Part shown: piece after piece, positions 16,730 through 24,950 of the stretch
How positions within the stretch are numbered: the stretch's first letter is position 1
Layout: each line of letters opens with the position of its first letter
Source: Wenxinia saemankumensis
GTDB taxonomy: Bacteria; Pseudomonadota; Alphaproteobacteria; Rhodobacterales; Rhodobacteraceae
Reading direction: 5' to 3'
DNA length: 64,000 nt
NCBI RefSeq assembly: GCF_900141735.1
Contig: NZ_FQYO01000004.1
Coordinates: 186,001-250,000, forward strand
Position numbers and translations under genes: made by a program
The notes under the pieces: model-generated
Seen by the model: only the letters and a program-made list of their open reading frames with translations
Told to the model about the DNA's origin: nothing
The model's database searches: none

Positions 16730-17341
16730 ATGGCCAATCACCTCTACCAGGGCGACCTTCCGGACGGGCTGGACCTCGGCCCCGTGGTCGCGATCGACTG
16801 CGAGACGATGGGCCTGCGCCCGCACCGGGACCGGCTCTGCCTGATCCAGATGTCGGGCGGCGACGGGAACTGCCACCTCGTCCAGGTGGCGCCGGGCCAG
16901 ACCGAGGCGCCGAACCTCGTCCGCATGCTGGCCGATCCGGACGTGCTGAAGCTGTTCCATTTCGGACGCTTCGACATCGCCGCGCTGTACCATGCGTTCG
17001 GGACCGTGACCGCGCCGGTCTACTGCACCAAGATCGCGAGCAAGATGGTGCGCACCTTCACCGACCGGCACGGGCTGAAATACCTGCTGAGCGATCTCGT
17101 CGGCGTCGACATCTCGAAGCACCAGCAGCAGAGCGACTGGGGCGCCGAGGAGCTGAGCCCCGCGCAGCTCGACTACGCGGCCTCGGACGTGCTGCACCTG
17201 CACCGCCTGAAGGACGAGCTGGATCGCCGCCTCGCCCGCGAGGGCCGGACCGAGCTGGCGCAGAGCTGCTTCGACTTCCTGCCGACGCGGGCGCGGCTCG
17301 ACCTGCTGGGCTGGGACGAGCCGGACATCTTCTCGCACTGA
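16730..17341 (+). CDS. rnd: Ribonuclease D-type 3'-5' exonuclease, short form
   Basis: A 203-aa DEDDy exonuclease that would trim 3' ends of RNA such as tRNA precursors. The metal-binding acids are D23 and E25 in IDCETMG, D82 in HFGRFDIAAL, and Y149 with D153 in YAASDVLHL. It consists of the catalytic domain only. The HRDC domains of long RNase D are absent, as in many alphaproteobacterial short forms. AGGAG precedes the ATG. Its stop codon lies within the first unit of a tandem repeat. Confidence 0.88.
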   Translation: MANHLYQGDLPDGLDLGPVVAIDCETMGLRPHRDRLCLIQMSGGDGNCHLVQVAPGQTEAPNLVRMLADPDVLKLFHFGRFDIAALYHAFGTVTAPVYCTKIASKMVRTFTDRHGLKYLLSDLVGVDISKHQQQSDWGAEELSPAQLDYAASDVLHLHRLKDELDRRLAREGRTELAQSCFDFLPTRARLDLLGWDEPDIFSH

Positions 17342-17428
17342 CCCGAAGGGTCGTTCGTCACTGACCCGTAGGGCCGTTCGTCGCTGACCCGAAGGGTCGT
17401 TCATCACTGAACCCGAAGGGTCGTTCCC
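17336..17428. repeat. Four-copy 23-bp tandem hairpin repeat
   Basis: Units at 17336-17358, 17359-17381, 17382-17404 and 17405-17428 (24 bp) each contain a version of the dyad GACCCGAAGGGTC, followed by GTTC. Unit 1 starts inside the rnd 3' end and includes its TGA. Decayed fragments with AAGGGTC follow to about 17450. There is no U-tract. Confidence 0.85.
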
Positions 17429-17527
17429 CAAGGGTCCCGGCAAGGGTCCTGTCACGGGCCCGGGGCTGGCGGCTTGGCGGACGGGCCCGCCGGTCCTACC
17501 TCTGGCGCAGCGCGAGGGGGGCGCCGC

Positions 17528-18133
17528 ATGGCCACCTACGACAACGCCTATTCGCAGTTCGTGGCCGGGGCCAAGGTCCTGCTGCCGCTGATCGCGGTCG
17601 CGCTGCTCTCGACGCTGTTCCTCTGGGCCCGCGGTCCGGCCGAGCCGTCGGACCTGACCTATCAGGGGATCGAGGACATCGCGCGCGAGCCGCGGGTCAC
17701 CGCCCCCGCCTATGCGGGAATCGCCCGCAACGGCGCGGTCGTGTCGCTCCGCGCCGACGAGATCCGCCCACAGGGGCGCGAGGGCGGGGCCGGCACGGCG
17801 ACGGCGCTGCGCGCGACGATGGACATGGCCGACGGCCGCCGGATCGAGATGCGGGCCGATGCGGGAACGTTCGACGATGCCGCGCGCCGCGCCGCGCTGA
17901 CCGGCCTCGCCCGGGTCGTCACCTCCGACGGCTTCGAGATGGAGACCTCGGGGCTGGAGGCCGACCTCGCCGCGGGCGAGATCCGCTCGACCGGCCCGCT
18001 GGAGGTGCAGGCGCCGTTCGGGGCCCTGACCGCCGCGCGGATGTCCGCCGGGACCGATGGGGGGCCGCTGCTTTTCAGCGGGGGCGTCCGGCTGGTATAC
18101 ACGCCCGATCCCGCCGTCCCGGAGGACGAATGA
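17528..18133 (+). CDS. lptC: LPS export protein LptC
   Basis: A 201-aa bitopic protein with one N-terminal membrane helix (about residues 16-33, VLLPLIAVALLSTLFLWA) and a periplasmic beta-jellyroll domain. LptC passes LPS from the LptB2FG transporter to LptA. Overall identity to model LptC is low, as is usual. The assignment leans on topology and on position directly before lptA and lptB. The ATG at 17528 has GAGGGG upstream. The stop overlaps the lptA start (ATGA). Confidence 0.88.
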   Translation: MATYDNAYSQFVAGAKVLLPLIAVALLSTLFLWARGPAEPSDLTYQGIEDIAREPRVTAPAYAGIARNGAVVSLRADEIRPQGREGGAGTATALRATMDMADGRRIEMRADAGTFDDAARRAALTGLARVVTSDGFEMETSGLEADLAAGEIRSTGPLEVQAPFGALTAARMSAGTDGGPLLFSGGVRLVYTPDPAVPEDE

Positions 18134-18621
18134 CCCGCCTTCTTCCCGTTCTCGCCGCGCTCGCCCTCCTCTCCGGGCCGGCATCCGCGCAATCCTCGCT
18201 CTCGCTCGGCCAGATCGACGTGGATCCGACCGCCCCGGTCGAGATCACGGCCGACAGCCTGTCCGTCGACCGAGAGACCGGGCGCGCGACCTTCACCGGC
18301 AATGTCCGCGTCGGGCAGGGCGAACTGCGCCTCGCCGCGGCGAATGTCGACGTGCTCTACGACGAGGCGACGGGCGAGGTGGCGGAGCTGGACGCCTCCG
18401 GCGGGGTCACCTTCGCCACGGCGACCGAGGCGGCGGAATCCGACGCCGCCGTCTACGACATCGCGAGCGGACTGCTGACGCTGACCGGCGACGTGCTGCT
18501 GACCCAGGGGCCGAACGCGCTGTCCTCGGACCGGATGGTGATCGACCTCGCCTCGGGCACGGCCGAGCTGACGGGCGGCGTGCGGACCGTCTTCGGCGGC
18601 CAGGGGAGCGGCGCCCAGTGA
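18130..18621 (+). CDS. lptA: LPS export periplasmic bridge protein LptA
   Basis: A 163-aa periplasmic protein with a signal peptide (MTRLLPVLAALALLSGPASA). The OstA-like domain contains PVEITADSLSVDRETGRATFTGNV, cut here as PVEITADSLSVD and TGNVRVGQGELRLAA. It ends with YDIASGLLTLTGDVLLTQG and SGTAELTGGV repeats. LptA oligomers carry LPS across the periplasm. Translational coupling with lptC and the adjacent ATPase lptB support the call. Confidence 0.93.
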   Translation: MTRLLPVLAALALLSGPASAQSSLSLGQIDVDPTAPVEITADSLSVDRETGRATFTGNVRVGQGELRLAAANVDVLYDEATGEVAELDASGGVTFATATEAAESDAAVYDIASGLLTLTGDVLLTQGPNALSSDRMVIDLASGTAELTGGVRTVFGGQGSGAQ

Positions 18622-18631
18622 GCCGACGGGC

Positions 18632-19381
18632 ATGAGCTTCGCCGTGACCGAGGGGACCGGCGGGCTGTCGGTGTCGGGCCTGCGCAAGAGCTACCGCAAG
18701 CGCCCCGTGATCCGCGACGTCTCGCTCGAACTGCAGCGGGGGGAGGTGGTCGCCCTGCTGGGGCCGAACGGCTCGGGCAAGACGACCTGCTTCTACTGCA
18801 TCGCCGGGCTGATCCCGGCCGAGGGCGGCGAGATCCGCATCGACGGGCGCGACGTGACCGGCCTGCCGATGTATCGCCGCGCGCGGCTCGGCATCGGCTA
18901 CCTGCCGCAGGAGATGTCGATCTTCCGTGGCCTCTCGGTCGAGGAGAACATCCTGGCCGTGCTCGAGATGAGTGTCGACAACGCCCATGCGCGGCGCGAG
19001 CGGCTGGAAGAGCTGCTGAGCGACTTCTCGATCGAGCACCTGCGGCGGGCGCCGGCGCTGGCCCTGTCGGGCGGCGAGCGGCGCCGCTGCGAGATCGCCC
19101 GCTGCCTCGCCGCCGGACCGTCCTTCGTGCTGCTGGACGAGCCCTTCGCCGGGGTGGACCCGATCGCGGTCGGCGAGATCCGGACGCTGGTGCAGGCGCT
19201 GAAGACGCGGGGGATCGGCGTGCTGATCACCGATCACAACGTGCGCGAGACGCTCGGCCTCGTCGAGCGCGCCTACATCCTGCATGACGGCCGCGTGCTG
19301 ATGTCGGGCACCGCCGACGAGGTCGTCGCGGACGAGACGGTGCGCCGCGTCTATCTCGGCCAGGGCTTCCGGGTGCGCTGA
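18632..19381 (+). CDS. lptB: LPS export ABC transporter ATPase LptB
   Basis: A 249-aa ATPase that powers LPS extraction from the inner membrane with LptF and LptG, which are not in this window. The motifs are Walker A GPNGSGKTT, Q-loop YLPQEMSIFRGLSVEEN, signature LSGGERRR, Walker B FVLLDEPFAGVDP and the H-loop in ITDHNVRETL. The YLPQ...IFR and DHNV segments are typical of LptB. The ATG lies 10 nt past the lptA stop. The usual neighbour rpoN is not found downstream. Confidence 0.96.
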   Translation: MSFAVTEGTGGLSVSGLRKSYRKRPVIRDVSLELQRGEVVALLGPNGSGKTTCFYCIAGLIPAEGGEIRIDGRDVTGLPMYRRARLGIGYLPQEMSIFRGLSVEENILAVLEMSVDNAHARRERLEELLSDFSIEHLRRAPALALSGGERRRCEIARCLAAGPSFVLLDEPFAGVDPIAVGEIRTLVQALKTRGIGVLITDHNVRETLGLVERAYILHDGRVLMSGTADEVVADETVRRVYLGQGFRVR

Positions 19382-19615
19382 CGGACGGGCATCGGCGGGG
19401 CGCCGCGAGTCCGTTGACAGGATGCGGCCGGCTGGTGCCGAATGGGGGCGATGACGTCGCACCCTGCCCTTCCTTGGCCCCGATCACGGCATATCTCGAT
19501 GCCATGGCCGGAAGTTAGGGGCACGTTCATCCCCGCTCCCGACCATCGGCACCACGCCGCGACGGATCCGCCCGCTGGGCCGGATCCAGGCGGAGCAACG
19601 ACCCAGGAGGATCCC

Positions 19616-20200
19616 ATGCGCTTTCATGTTTCCGGCAAGCAGATCGATATCGGCGAGGCCCTGCAGACGCACGTGCAGACCGAGCTCGGATCCACGCTGG
19701 ACAAGTATGCGGGCCGCCCGACCGAGGCCCAGGTCGTGTTCTCCAAGTCGGGCCACGAATTCGTCTGCGAGACCGTGGTCCATCTGTCCACCGGCCTGAC
19801 CGCGCAGGCGCGGGCCACAGCGACCGAGATCTACGCCGCCTTCGACGGCTGCTGCGAGAAGATGGACAAGCAGCTGCGCCGCTACAAGCGCCGGCTGAAG
19901 GACCACCACAAGGACCGGACCCAGCCGGTTGAAGTTTCGGCCGCGGGTTCCTATATCCTCGCGCCAACCGGGGACGACGGGGACGATACCGACGGGGCGG
20001 AGACCGACTGGTCGCCGATGATCGTGGCGGAGATGGAGACGAACATCCCCTCCATCTCGGTCGGCGAGGCGGTGATGCAGATGGAGCTGGCGCATGCGCC
20101 GATGCTCGTCTTCCGCAACGAGAAGCATAACGGGGTCAACGTGGTGTATCGCCGCGACGACGGGAACATCGGCTGGATCGACCCCCGAGGGAACGGATAG
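19616..20200 (+). CDS. hpf: Ribosome hibernation promoting factor, long form
   Basis: A 194-aa long HPF. The N-terminal S30AE domain (MRFHVSGKQIDIGEAL to about residue 100, with RRYKRRLKDHH) binds the 30S decoding centre. The C-terminal domain (about 135-190, ending GVNVVYRRDDGNIGWIDP) dimerises to form 100S ribosomes. An AGGAGG (19605-19610) fixes the start. The 234-nt upstream gap contains a perfect -35 hexamer TTGACA at 19414-19419, but no good -10 at the right distance. Expression is expected to be stress- or stationary-phase-linked. Confidence 0.95.
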   Translation: MRFHVSGKQIDIGEALQTHVQTELGSTLDKYAGRPTEAQVVFSKSGHEFVCETVVHLSTGLTAQARATATEIYAAFDGCCEKMDKQLRRYKRRLKDHHKDRTQPVEVSAAGSYILAPTGDDGDDTDGAETDWSPMIVAEMETNIPSISVGEAVMQMELAHAPMLVFRNEKHNGVNVVYRRDDGNIGWIDPRGNG

Positions 20201-20238
20201 GCCCGGCAGAGGCCTGACGAGCAGAGGATAAGTGCCTG

Positions 20239-20703
20239 ATGCAGCTTGCCGAACTCCTGCGGCCTGATTGCGTGCGTGCGGTCGGCGGGCTGAGCAGCAA
20301 GAAGCGCCTCTTCCACGACCTCGGCGACTTCGCCGCGCAGCGATTCGCGCTGCCGGCGCCCGTCGTCACCGAGGCGCTGATCGAGCGGGAAGGGCTGGGA
20401 CCGACGGGTGTCGGCGACGGCGTCGCCCTGCCCCATGCCCGGCTTGCGGGGATCGACCGCGTGCGGGGCCTGTTCCTGCGTCTCGACAAGCCGCTCGACT
20501 TCGATTCGGTGGACCGTCAGCCGGTCGACCTCGTCTTCTGCCTGCTCGCGCCCGATTCGGCGGGTGTGGAGCACCTCAAGGCGCTGGCGCTGGTGTCCCG
20601 CACCATGCGCCAGCCCTCGATCTGCGCAAAGCTCCGGGCCAATTCCGACCCGTCGACCCTGCACGCGATCCTGACCGAGGCGCCGGGGATGCAGGCGGCC
20701 TGA
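20239..20703 (+). CDS. ptsN: PTS IIA-Ntr regulatory protein PtsN
   Basis: A 154-aa EIIA-Ntr protein, phosphorylated by the PTS-Ntr chain at H66 in GVALPHARL. It regulates nitrogen, potassium and other functions through protein contacts. The length and PTS EIIA type-2 fold motifs (EREGLGPTGVGDGVALPHAR, given here in part) are standard. It follows hpf after 38 nt, as in the E. coli rpoN-hpf-ptsN order, but rpoN is missing. It converges with the sulfotransferase gene. Confidence 0.95.
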   Translation: MQLAELLRPDCVRAVGGLSSKKRLFHDLGDFAAQRFALPAPVVTEALIEREGLGPTGVGDGVALPHARLAGIDRVRGLFLRLDKPLDFDSVDRQPVDLVFCLLAPDSAGVEHLKALALVSRTMRQPSICAKLRANSDPSTLHAILTEAPGMQAA

Positions 20704-20709
20704 GCCGCC

Positions 20710-22113
20710 TTACCCGCGCCAGGGGCCGAACCCGAAGGCGAGGTAGTCGCGCCCCAGCGCCGCCTGTCCCGCCTCCTCCACCTCCTCATCGTGGATCTGC
20801 GCCAGCAGCCGGCGCTCTGCCCGGTCCGGCGGGGTCCAGTCCGGCGCGGGCCGGCCGACTGTCCCGGCCAGCCAGGGCAGGTCGCGGGCCAGCTCGTCCT
20901 CGCGGAGGACCGCGTCCGGCACCCCGAAATCGGCCATGCCCTGCAGCACCGCCGCCTGGCTCGCCCAGGCGGGATCGACGCGAAGGTTCGTCTGGTTGGC
21001 GAGGTTGGCCCTGAGGAAGCCGAGAAAGGCGAGGAACCCCGCCCGGTGCTCGGCCGGGCCGTAGCCTTCGCCCTCGGGCGCGAAGTCGAGCCCCATCTGG
21101 TTGCGCAGCTTGCGCCGCAGCAGGGCCGCCCCCTCGTCGCCCGGCGCGATGACCTGCCCGCAGAAGGCGGCATGCGCCCGCTCCAGCGGGTGGCGGATCA
21201 CGGTGAAGGTCCGGTGCCCCGGCCGCGCGCCCTTCCAGCGGCGCAGGCTCCCCCATGTGAAGCCCGAGGCGGGGGCCGCGCCATCGAGCGCGGTCAGCCA
21301 GTCCGTCACCTCCGCGACGGGCGCGCCCCCGATCGGCAGGTAGAGCAGCGGCGACTCCGCCGCGGCCAGGTAGCTCGGCACCTGCGGGCCGCGCCGCGGT
21401 TCGAAGTTCGGCGTGCGCGAGAGGTTGAACCGGTCGATCCGCGACAGCGCCGCCTGCATCGCAGGGAAATCGGCGACTTTCTCTTCCAGCGGGTCGGGAT
21501 TCTGCTTCTTGAGCTTGCGGTCCAGCGCGTCGAGCCGGGCCGGCACGCCCAGCCACGTGGCGAGGCCGTTCATCACGGCGAGATCCTGCAGATCCTCGTA
21601 ATCGACGTAGAACGCCGTCTGCCCGGTGGTCTGCAGCCGGTTCAGGACACGGACCTGGAACTCCTGCAGCCCTGCGAGATGCGCCTCGAACTCGGCCGCG
21701 TCGAACGCGGCCTTTCCGGGCCTGGCGTTGCGGGCATTGGTCAGCTTCCACTGTCCGGTTTCCGCGGCGATCTTGCGGCTGACATAGCTCTCGATCGGGT
21801 TGCGGGTGAGCACCACCTTGGCCACGGCCGGATCGTCGAGCAGCGGGTCGATCACGCGCGGGTCGTGGTCGTGGAAATAGCGGAATCCGTTCAGCCCCGG
21901 CGCGCGGCGGATCGCGTCCAGCAGGTCCGCCGGCGCCGCGTCGCGCGCGTCGCGCCCGATGCCGAGGATCCCGTCGCGGTTGGGGTAGCCGATGAAATGG
22001 GTGTTGAACGCCTCGCCGTGGCAGATCACCCCGTCCAGCGCGTTGAGATTGGCTTCCAGGAAGTTGGAGCCGGTCCGCATCTCGGCGAGGACCACGAACA
22101 TCTCGAACGGCAT
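20710..22113 (-). CDS. Two-domain sulfotransferase-family protein
   Basis: A 467-aa protein of the NodH/Stf0-like sulfotransferase superfamily. The N-terminal half has a PAPS-binding loop (VLAEMRTGSNFLEANL) and a 3'-phosphate-binding segment (KVVLTRNPIESYVSRKIA). The second half, from about residue 250, has another such segment (FTVIRHPLERAHAAF), resembling a second sulfotransferase-like domain without a clear P-loop-like motif. It probably sulfates a glycan or lipid made by the neighbouring glycosyltransferases; the acceptor is unknown. It lies 3 nt after the GT14 gene. Confidence 0.82.
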   Translation of the reverse strand: MPFEMFVVLAEMRTGSNFLEANLNALDGVICHGEAFNTHFIGYPNRDGILGIGRDARDAAPADLLDAIRRAPGLNGFRYFHDHDPRVIDPLLDDPAVAKVVLTRNPIESYVSRKIAAETGQWKLTNARNARPGKAAFDAAEFEAHLAGLQEFQVRVLNRLQTTGQTAFYVDYEDLQDLAVMNGLATWLGVPARLDALDRKLKKQNPDPLEEKVADFPAMQAALSRIDRFNLSRTPNFEPRRGPQVPSYLAAAESPLLYLPIGGAPVAEVTDWLTALDGAAPASGFTWGSLRRWKGARPGHRTFTVIRHPLERAHAAFCGQVIAPGDEGAALLRRKLRNQMGLDFAPEGEGYGPAEHRAGFLAFLGFLRANLANQTNLRVDPAWASQAAVLQGMADFGVPDAVLREDELARDLPWLAGTVGRPAPDWTPPDRAERRLLAQIHDEEVEEAGQAALGRDYLAFGFGPWRG

Positions 22114-22116
22114 GAT

Positions 22117-23910
22117 CTATCGCACCAGGTAGGGTTTGCGCTTGGCCGGCGGGCGGCGCACCGGGGCGGGCCCGGCAGGGAAATCGCCCATCAGGTAAGG
22201 GTGCATCCCCTGGTTCTTGAGGTTCTGCAGGAATTGGCCGAACCCGTCCAGATCGGCCATCCGCGGCACCTCGGCCAGGCGACGCCAGATTCCGTGGCCC
22301 ATCTCGTCCACCACCGCCTGCAGCCCCTCCATCGGCGCGTCGACGAAATCGGCCATGGTCCAGATCCGGACCCGTGCCTTGGCATGGGGCGAGCGCAGGA
22401 TGCCCAGGTGATCCGCCTCGATCGATTGCAGCCGCGCCGCCTGCCGCCGCAGCTCGGCGAACCCGCCGCCCGACCGGAAGAGCGGGATCGCCCACGCGCC
22501 CGAGATGACGAAGATCTCGGCATTGGGATCGCGCGCCAGCCGCCACGAGAATTCCGCCTGGGTCGAGGTCGCGCGCAGGGCCCCCGCCTCCGGCTGGGCC
22601 GCGCCGCGGGGGCCGCCGGGTGCCGCGGCGCGGGGCAGCGCGTCGCCCGGCCCGAACTGGAAGCATTGCCTCTCGCCCCGCGTGTTCCACAGCAGGTTCG
22701 TCAGGAACATCCAGCGGTCGCGGTCGCGCAGCCGCGCGTCGTCGGTCAGCGCCCCGGTGAAGACGGATTGCCGGCCCTCGAATTCCACCCGCCCCGGCGC
22801 GAAGAGGTGGCCGTGGACGCGGGTGCCGGTCGCGCGGGCGAGCCAGCTCTCGAAATCGTCGAACAGCTCGGCGAACCCCTCGAAGACCGAGTAGCGCGAC
22901 GAGGTGAGCCCGTTCTCCCAGTCCCGGTTCGGGAAGCGCGACTGCATGTAGAGGCCGGGCCGGCCCCGCGTGCGCCGCTCCACCGCCTTGGCGAAGAGGC
23001 GGTCGATCTTGCCGGGATTGGGATCGGCGAGCGCGGGCGTGCCGGTCTCGGCCGTGAGGAACGCGTCGTAGAGGCGGTCGGCATGGGGCCAGATCTTGCG
23101 CGCGACGAAGCAGTCCGACCGCCGCAGGAGCTGCAAGTGATCGTCGTAGAAGATGTGCGGCTTGCCCTGGAAATCGAACTTGGCCAGCGTCAGCGACCGG
23201 CTCTCGATCCGGCGGGAATGCAGCCGGGCGAGTGACTGGAAATAGCTCTCGTCCGGGATCCAGACCCTGCGGAAATAGCGGTCGTGGGCCGGCCGGTCGG
23301 GCGAGCGCAGGATCGCCTCGAGCGTCGCCCGGGTGAGGCACCACCATTGCGAGCCCATATGCGGCACCACGCCCGGGGGAATCCGGCGCCGCAACCCCCA
23401 TCGCCGCTGGAAGCCGACATACCAGTCGAAGGCGCGGCGCCGCGTCTTCCACGAGAAGGGGAAGCGCAGGGTGAACCGCTCTTCCGACAGGCCGCCGACG
23501 GTCCAGGGGACGTCGGCGGTCGTCGCGCTCTCGATGAAGTCGGTCTCGGGGCGGGCGGCGAGCCAGGCCGTCAGCTCGGCCACCGGGCGCAGCGGCAGGC
23601 ACGACCCGCTGGCAAGGTAGACATGCCGGACCTGCGAATGCGCGGCGAGCATCTGCTCGGCGGCGGCCTGGGTCGCGGCCACGATGCCCCAGGTGCCCCA
23701 TTCGCAGCGGAACCGGGGCGAGAAGGACACCTGCGGCAGATCGGCGAGGCTGGCGCGGAACGCCCGGAACGTCGCGTCGTCGACCGGGCGGTCGACATGC
23801 ACCACGACCGGGCAGCCGCCCGCGACCCAATGGCGGATCGTCTGCTCGGCCCGGCCCAGCGCGGTATGGACCAGCATCACCACGCCGAGCGTGCCGCGCG
23901 CGGCCGTCAC
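22117..23910 (-). CDS. GT14-type beta-1,6-N-acetylglucosaminyltransferase with C-terminal extension
   Basis: A 597-aa protein beginning at a GTG (23908-23910) that overlaps the upstream stop (GTGA). The N-terminal 300 residues resemble core-2/I-branching family-14 glycosyltransferases. They include VMLVHTALGRAEQTI, HVYLASGSCLPLRP, GSQWWCLTRATLEAIL and IPDESYFQSL. A C-terminal region of about 280 residues looks like the uncharacterised domain attached to such enzymes in Rhodobacteraceae (DUF5927/5928 type, from memory). It is predicted to add a sugar branch to a surface glycan. A longer in-frame reading to 24552 crosses the preceding gene and is rejected. Confidence 0.82.
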   Translation of the reverse strand: MTAARGTLGVVMLVHTALGRAEQTIRHWVAGGCPVVVHVDRPVDDATFRAFRASLADLPQVSFSPRFRCEWGTWGIVAATQAAAEQMLAAHSQVRHVYLASGSCLPLRPVAELTAWLAARPETDFIESATTADVPWTVGGLSEERFTLRFPFSWKTRRRAFDWYVGFQRRWGLRRRIPPGVVPHMGSQWWCLTRATLEAILRSPDRPAHDRYFRRVWIPDESYFQSLARLHSRRIESRSLTLAKFDFQGKPHIFYDDHLQLLRRSDCFVARKIWPHADRLYDAFLTAETGTPALADPNPGKIDRLFAKAVERRTRGRPGLYMQSRFPNRDWENGLTSSRYSVFEGFAELFDDFESWLARATGTRVHGHLFAPGRVEFEGRQSVFTGALTDDARLRDRDRWMFLTNLLWNTRGERQCFQFGPGDALPRAAAPGGPRGAAQPEAGALRATSTQAEFSWRLARDPNAEIFVISGAWAIPLFRSGGGFAELRRQAARLQSIEADHLGILRSPHAKARVRIWTMADFVDAPMEGLQAVVDEMGHGIWRRLAEVPRMADLDGFGQFLQNLKNQGMHPYLMGDFPAGPAPVRRPPAKRKPYLVR

Positions 23911-24917
23911 GCCCAGTTTCCCTTGGACATGAGGCCGAGGATCTCGAGCTGGCGCCAGTTGATGTAGCGCTCGCTCCACTTGCACCAGAGGTCGGGATCC
24001 GCCTCCATCCGCCGGGCATAGGCCAGGTATTCGCGGCTGGCACCGTAATGCTGGCGCCGCTCCAGCTCTTCCTCCGCCTTGCCCGAGAAGGTGTCGAGGA
24101 ACTTGAAGTGCAGCAGCAGACCCGACGCCTTCTCTCCGCCCCACTCGTCGTAGACGAGGTTGAGGCCCCGCGGCAGCAGCATGTGGGTCGAGCTTTCGTA
24201 GACGTAGCGCCGGTCCCACTTCACCAGCGGGATCTTGTTCAGGGCGGGCGCCCGCTCGGGCCGGTCGGCGAAGAAGGCGCGGGCCCGGGGGCCGCCCTGG
24301 ATCCAGAGATTGCCGAAGCGGCTGTTGCGCTCGATCACGTAATTGCCGGAGTCGAACCATTGCGCGACCTCCAGCGGGTCGCTGCCCCGCCGGTAGGGCT
24401 GCGCCCCCATCGGCCCCTTGGGATACATGTCGAGCAGCATCGCCGAGAAGGACCGGATCGAGGAGGCGTCGAGCCAGTCGGTCAGCGCGCGAAGGGGCCG
24501 CGTGTCGCAGAACGGGTAGATCAGGATCTCGTCGGGATCGACGGTCAGGCACCAGTGGCCGTGGCCGTGGCGCGAGGCGAGGTGGTTCAGCCAGTCGACC
24601 CCGAACCGCGCCCGCTTGTAGCCCGCCTCGGTCCGCCAGAGCGACACGTCGGGCTGGGTGGAGAGGTATTCCGCCCCGCCGTCGTCGCTGCCGTTGTCGA
24701 CCATGAGGAAATGCTGCACGCCGAGGTCACGGTAATGCCGCAGGAACCAGGGCAGGCGGACGTTCTCGTTCCGGAAGGTGGACAGGACGAGGATGTCGCC
24801 GCGCCGGATCGCGTCGGTCCGGTCGGTGACGGGGGTCAGCTCGCGCCGCTTGCGCCAGGCGCGTGCGCGCCAGCGCTGCCGGCGCAGCCTCAGCCGATAG
24901 GATTGCCAGGCGCCCAC
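23907..24917 (-). CDS. Glycosyltransferase family 2-like protein
   Basis: A 336-aa protein with a basic N-terminus and a GT-A-type domain. Motifs are ILVLSTFRNENVRLPWFLRH, HFLMVDNGSDDGG and the probable DXD-type motif TVDPDEILIYPF. The architecture resembles the bacterial Glyco_tranf_2_4 / GT92-like group. No membrane segment is visible. The donor and acceptor are unknown. It is the promoter-proximal gene of the GT2-GT14-sulfotransferase series and overlaps GT14 by 4 nt. Confidence 0.82.
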   Translation of the reverse strand: MGAWQSYRLRLRRQRWRARAWRKRRELTPVTDRTDAIRRGDILVLSTFRNENVRLPWFLRHYRDLGVQHFLMVDNGSDDGGAEYLSTQPDVSLWRTEAGYKRARFGVDWLNHLASRHGHGHWCLTVDPDEILIYPFCDTRPLRALTDWLDASSIRSFSAMLLDMYPKGPMGAQPYRRGSDPLEVAQWFDSGNYVIERNSRFGNLWIQGGPRARAFFADRPERAPALNKIPLVKWDRRYVYESSTHMLLPRGLNLVYDEWGGEKASGLLLHFKFLDTFSGKAEEELERRQHYGASREYLAYARRMEADPDLWCKWSERYINWRQLEILGLMSKGNWA

Positions 24918-24950
24918 GTCGTTACCGCTTTCCGTCCCTTCCGCGTCCCC

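Noticed and set aside
17336-17428. Possible CRISPR array
   Set aside because: The units are contiguous with no unique spacers, and no cas gene is nearby.
19414-19441. TTGACA upstream of hpf as a promoter
   Set aside because: The -35 hexamer is perfect, but no acceptable -10 occurs at 16-18 nt, so I did not list it as a promoter.
22117-24552. Longer 811-residue form of the GT14 protein
   Set aside because: The extra 214 residues are the wrong frame of the overlapping GT2 gene. The GTG at 23908-23910 gives a sensible N-terminus and coupling.
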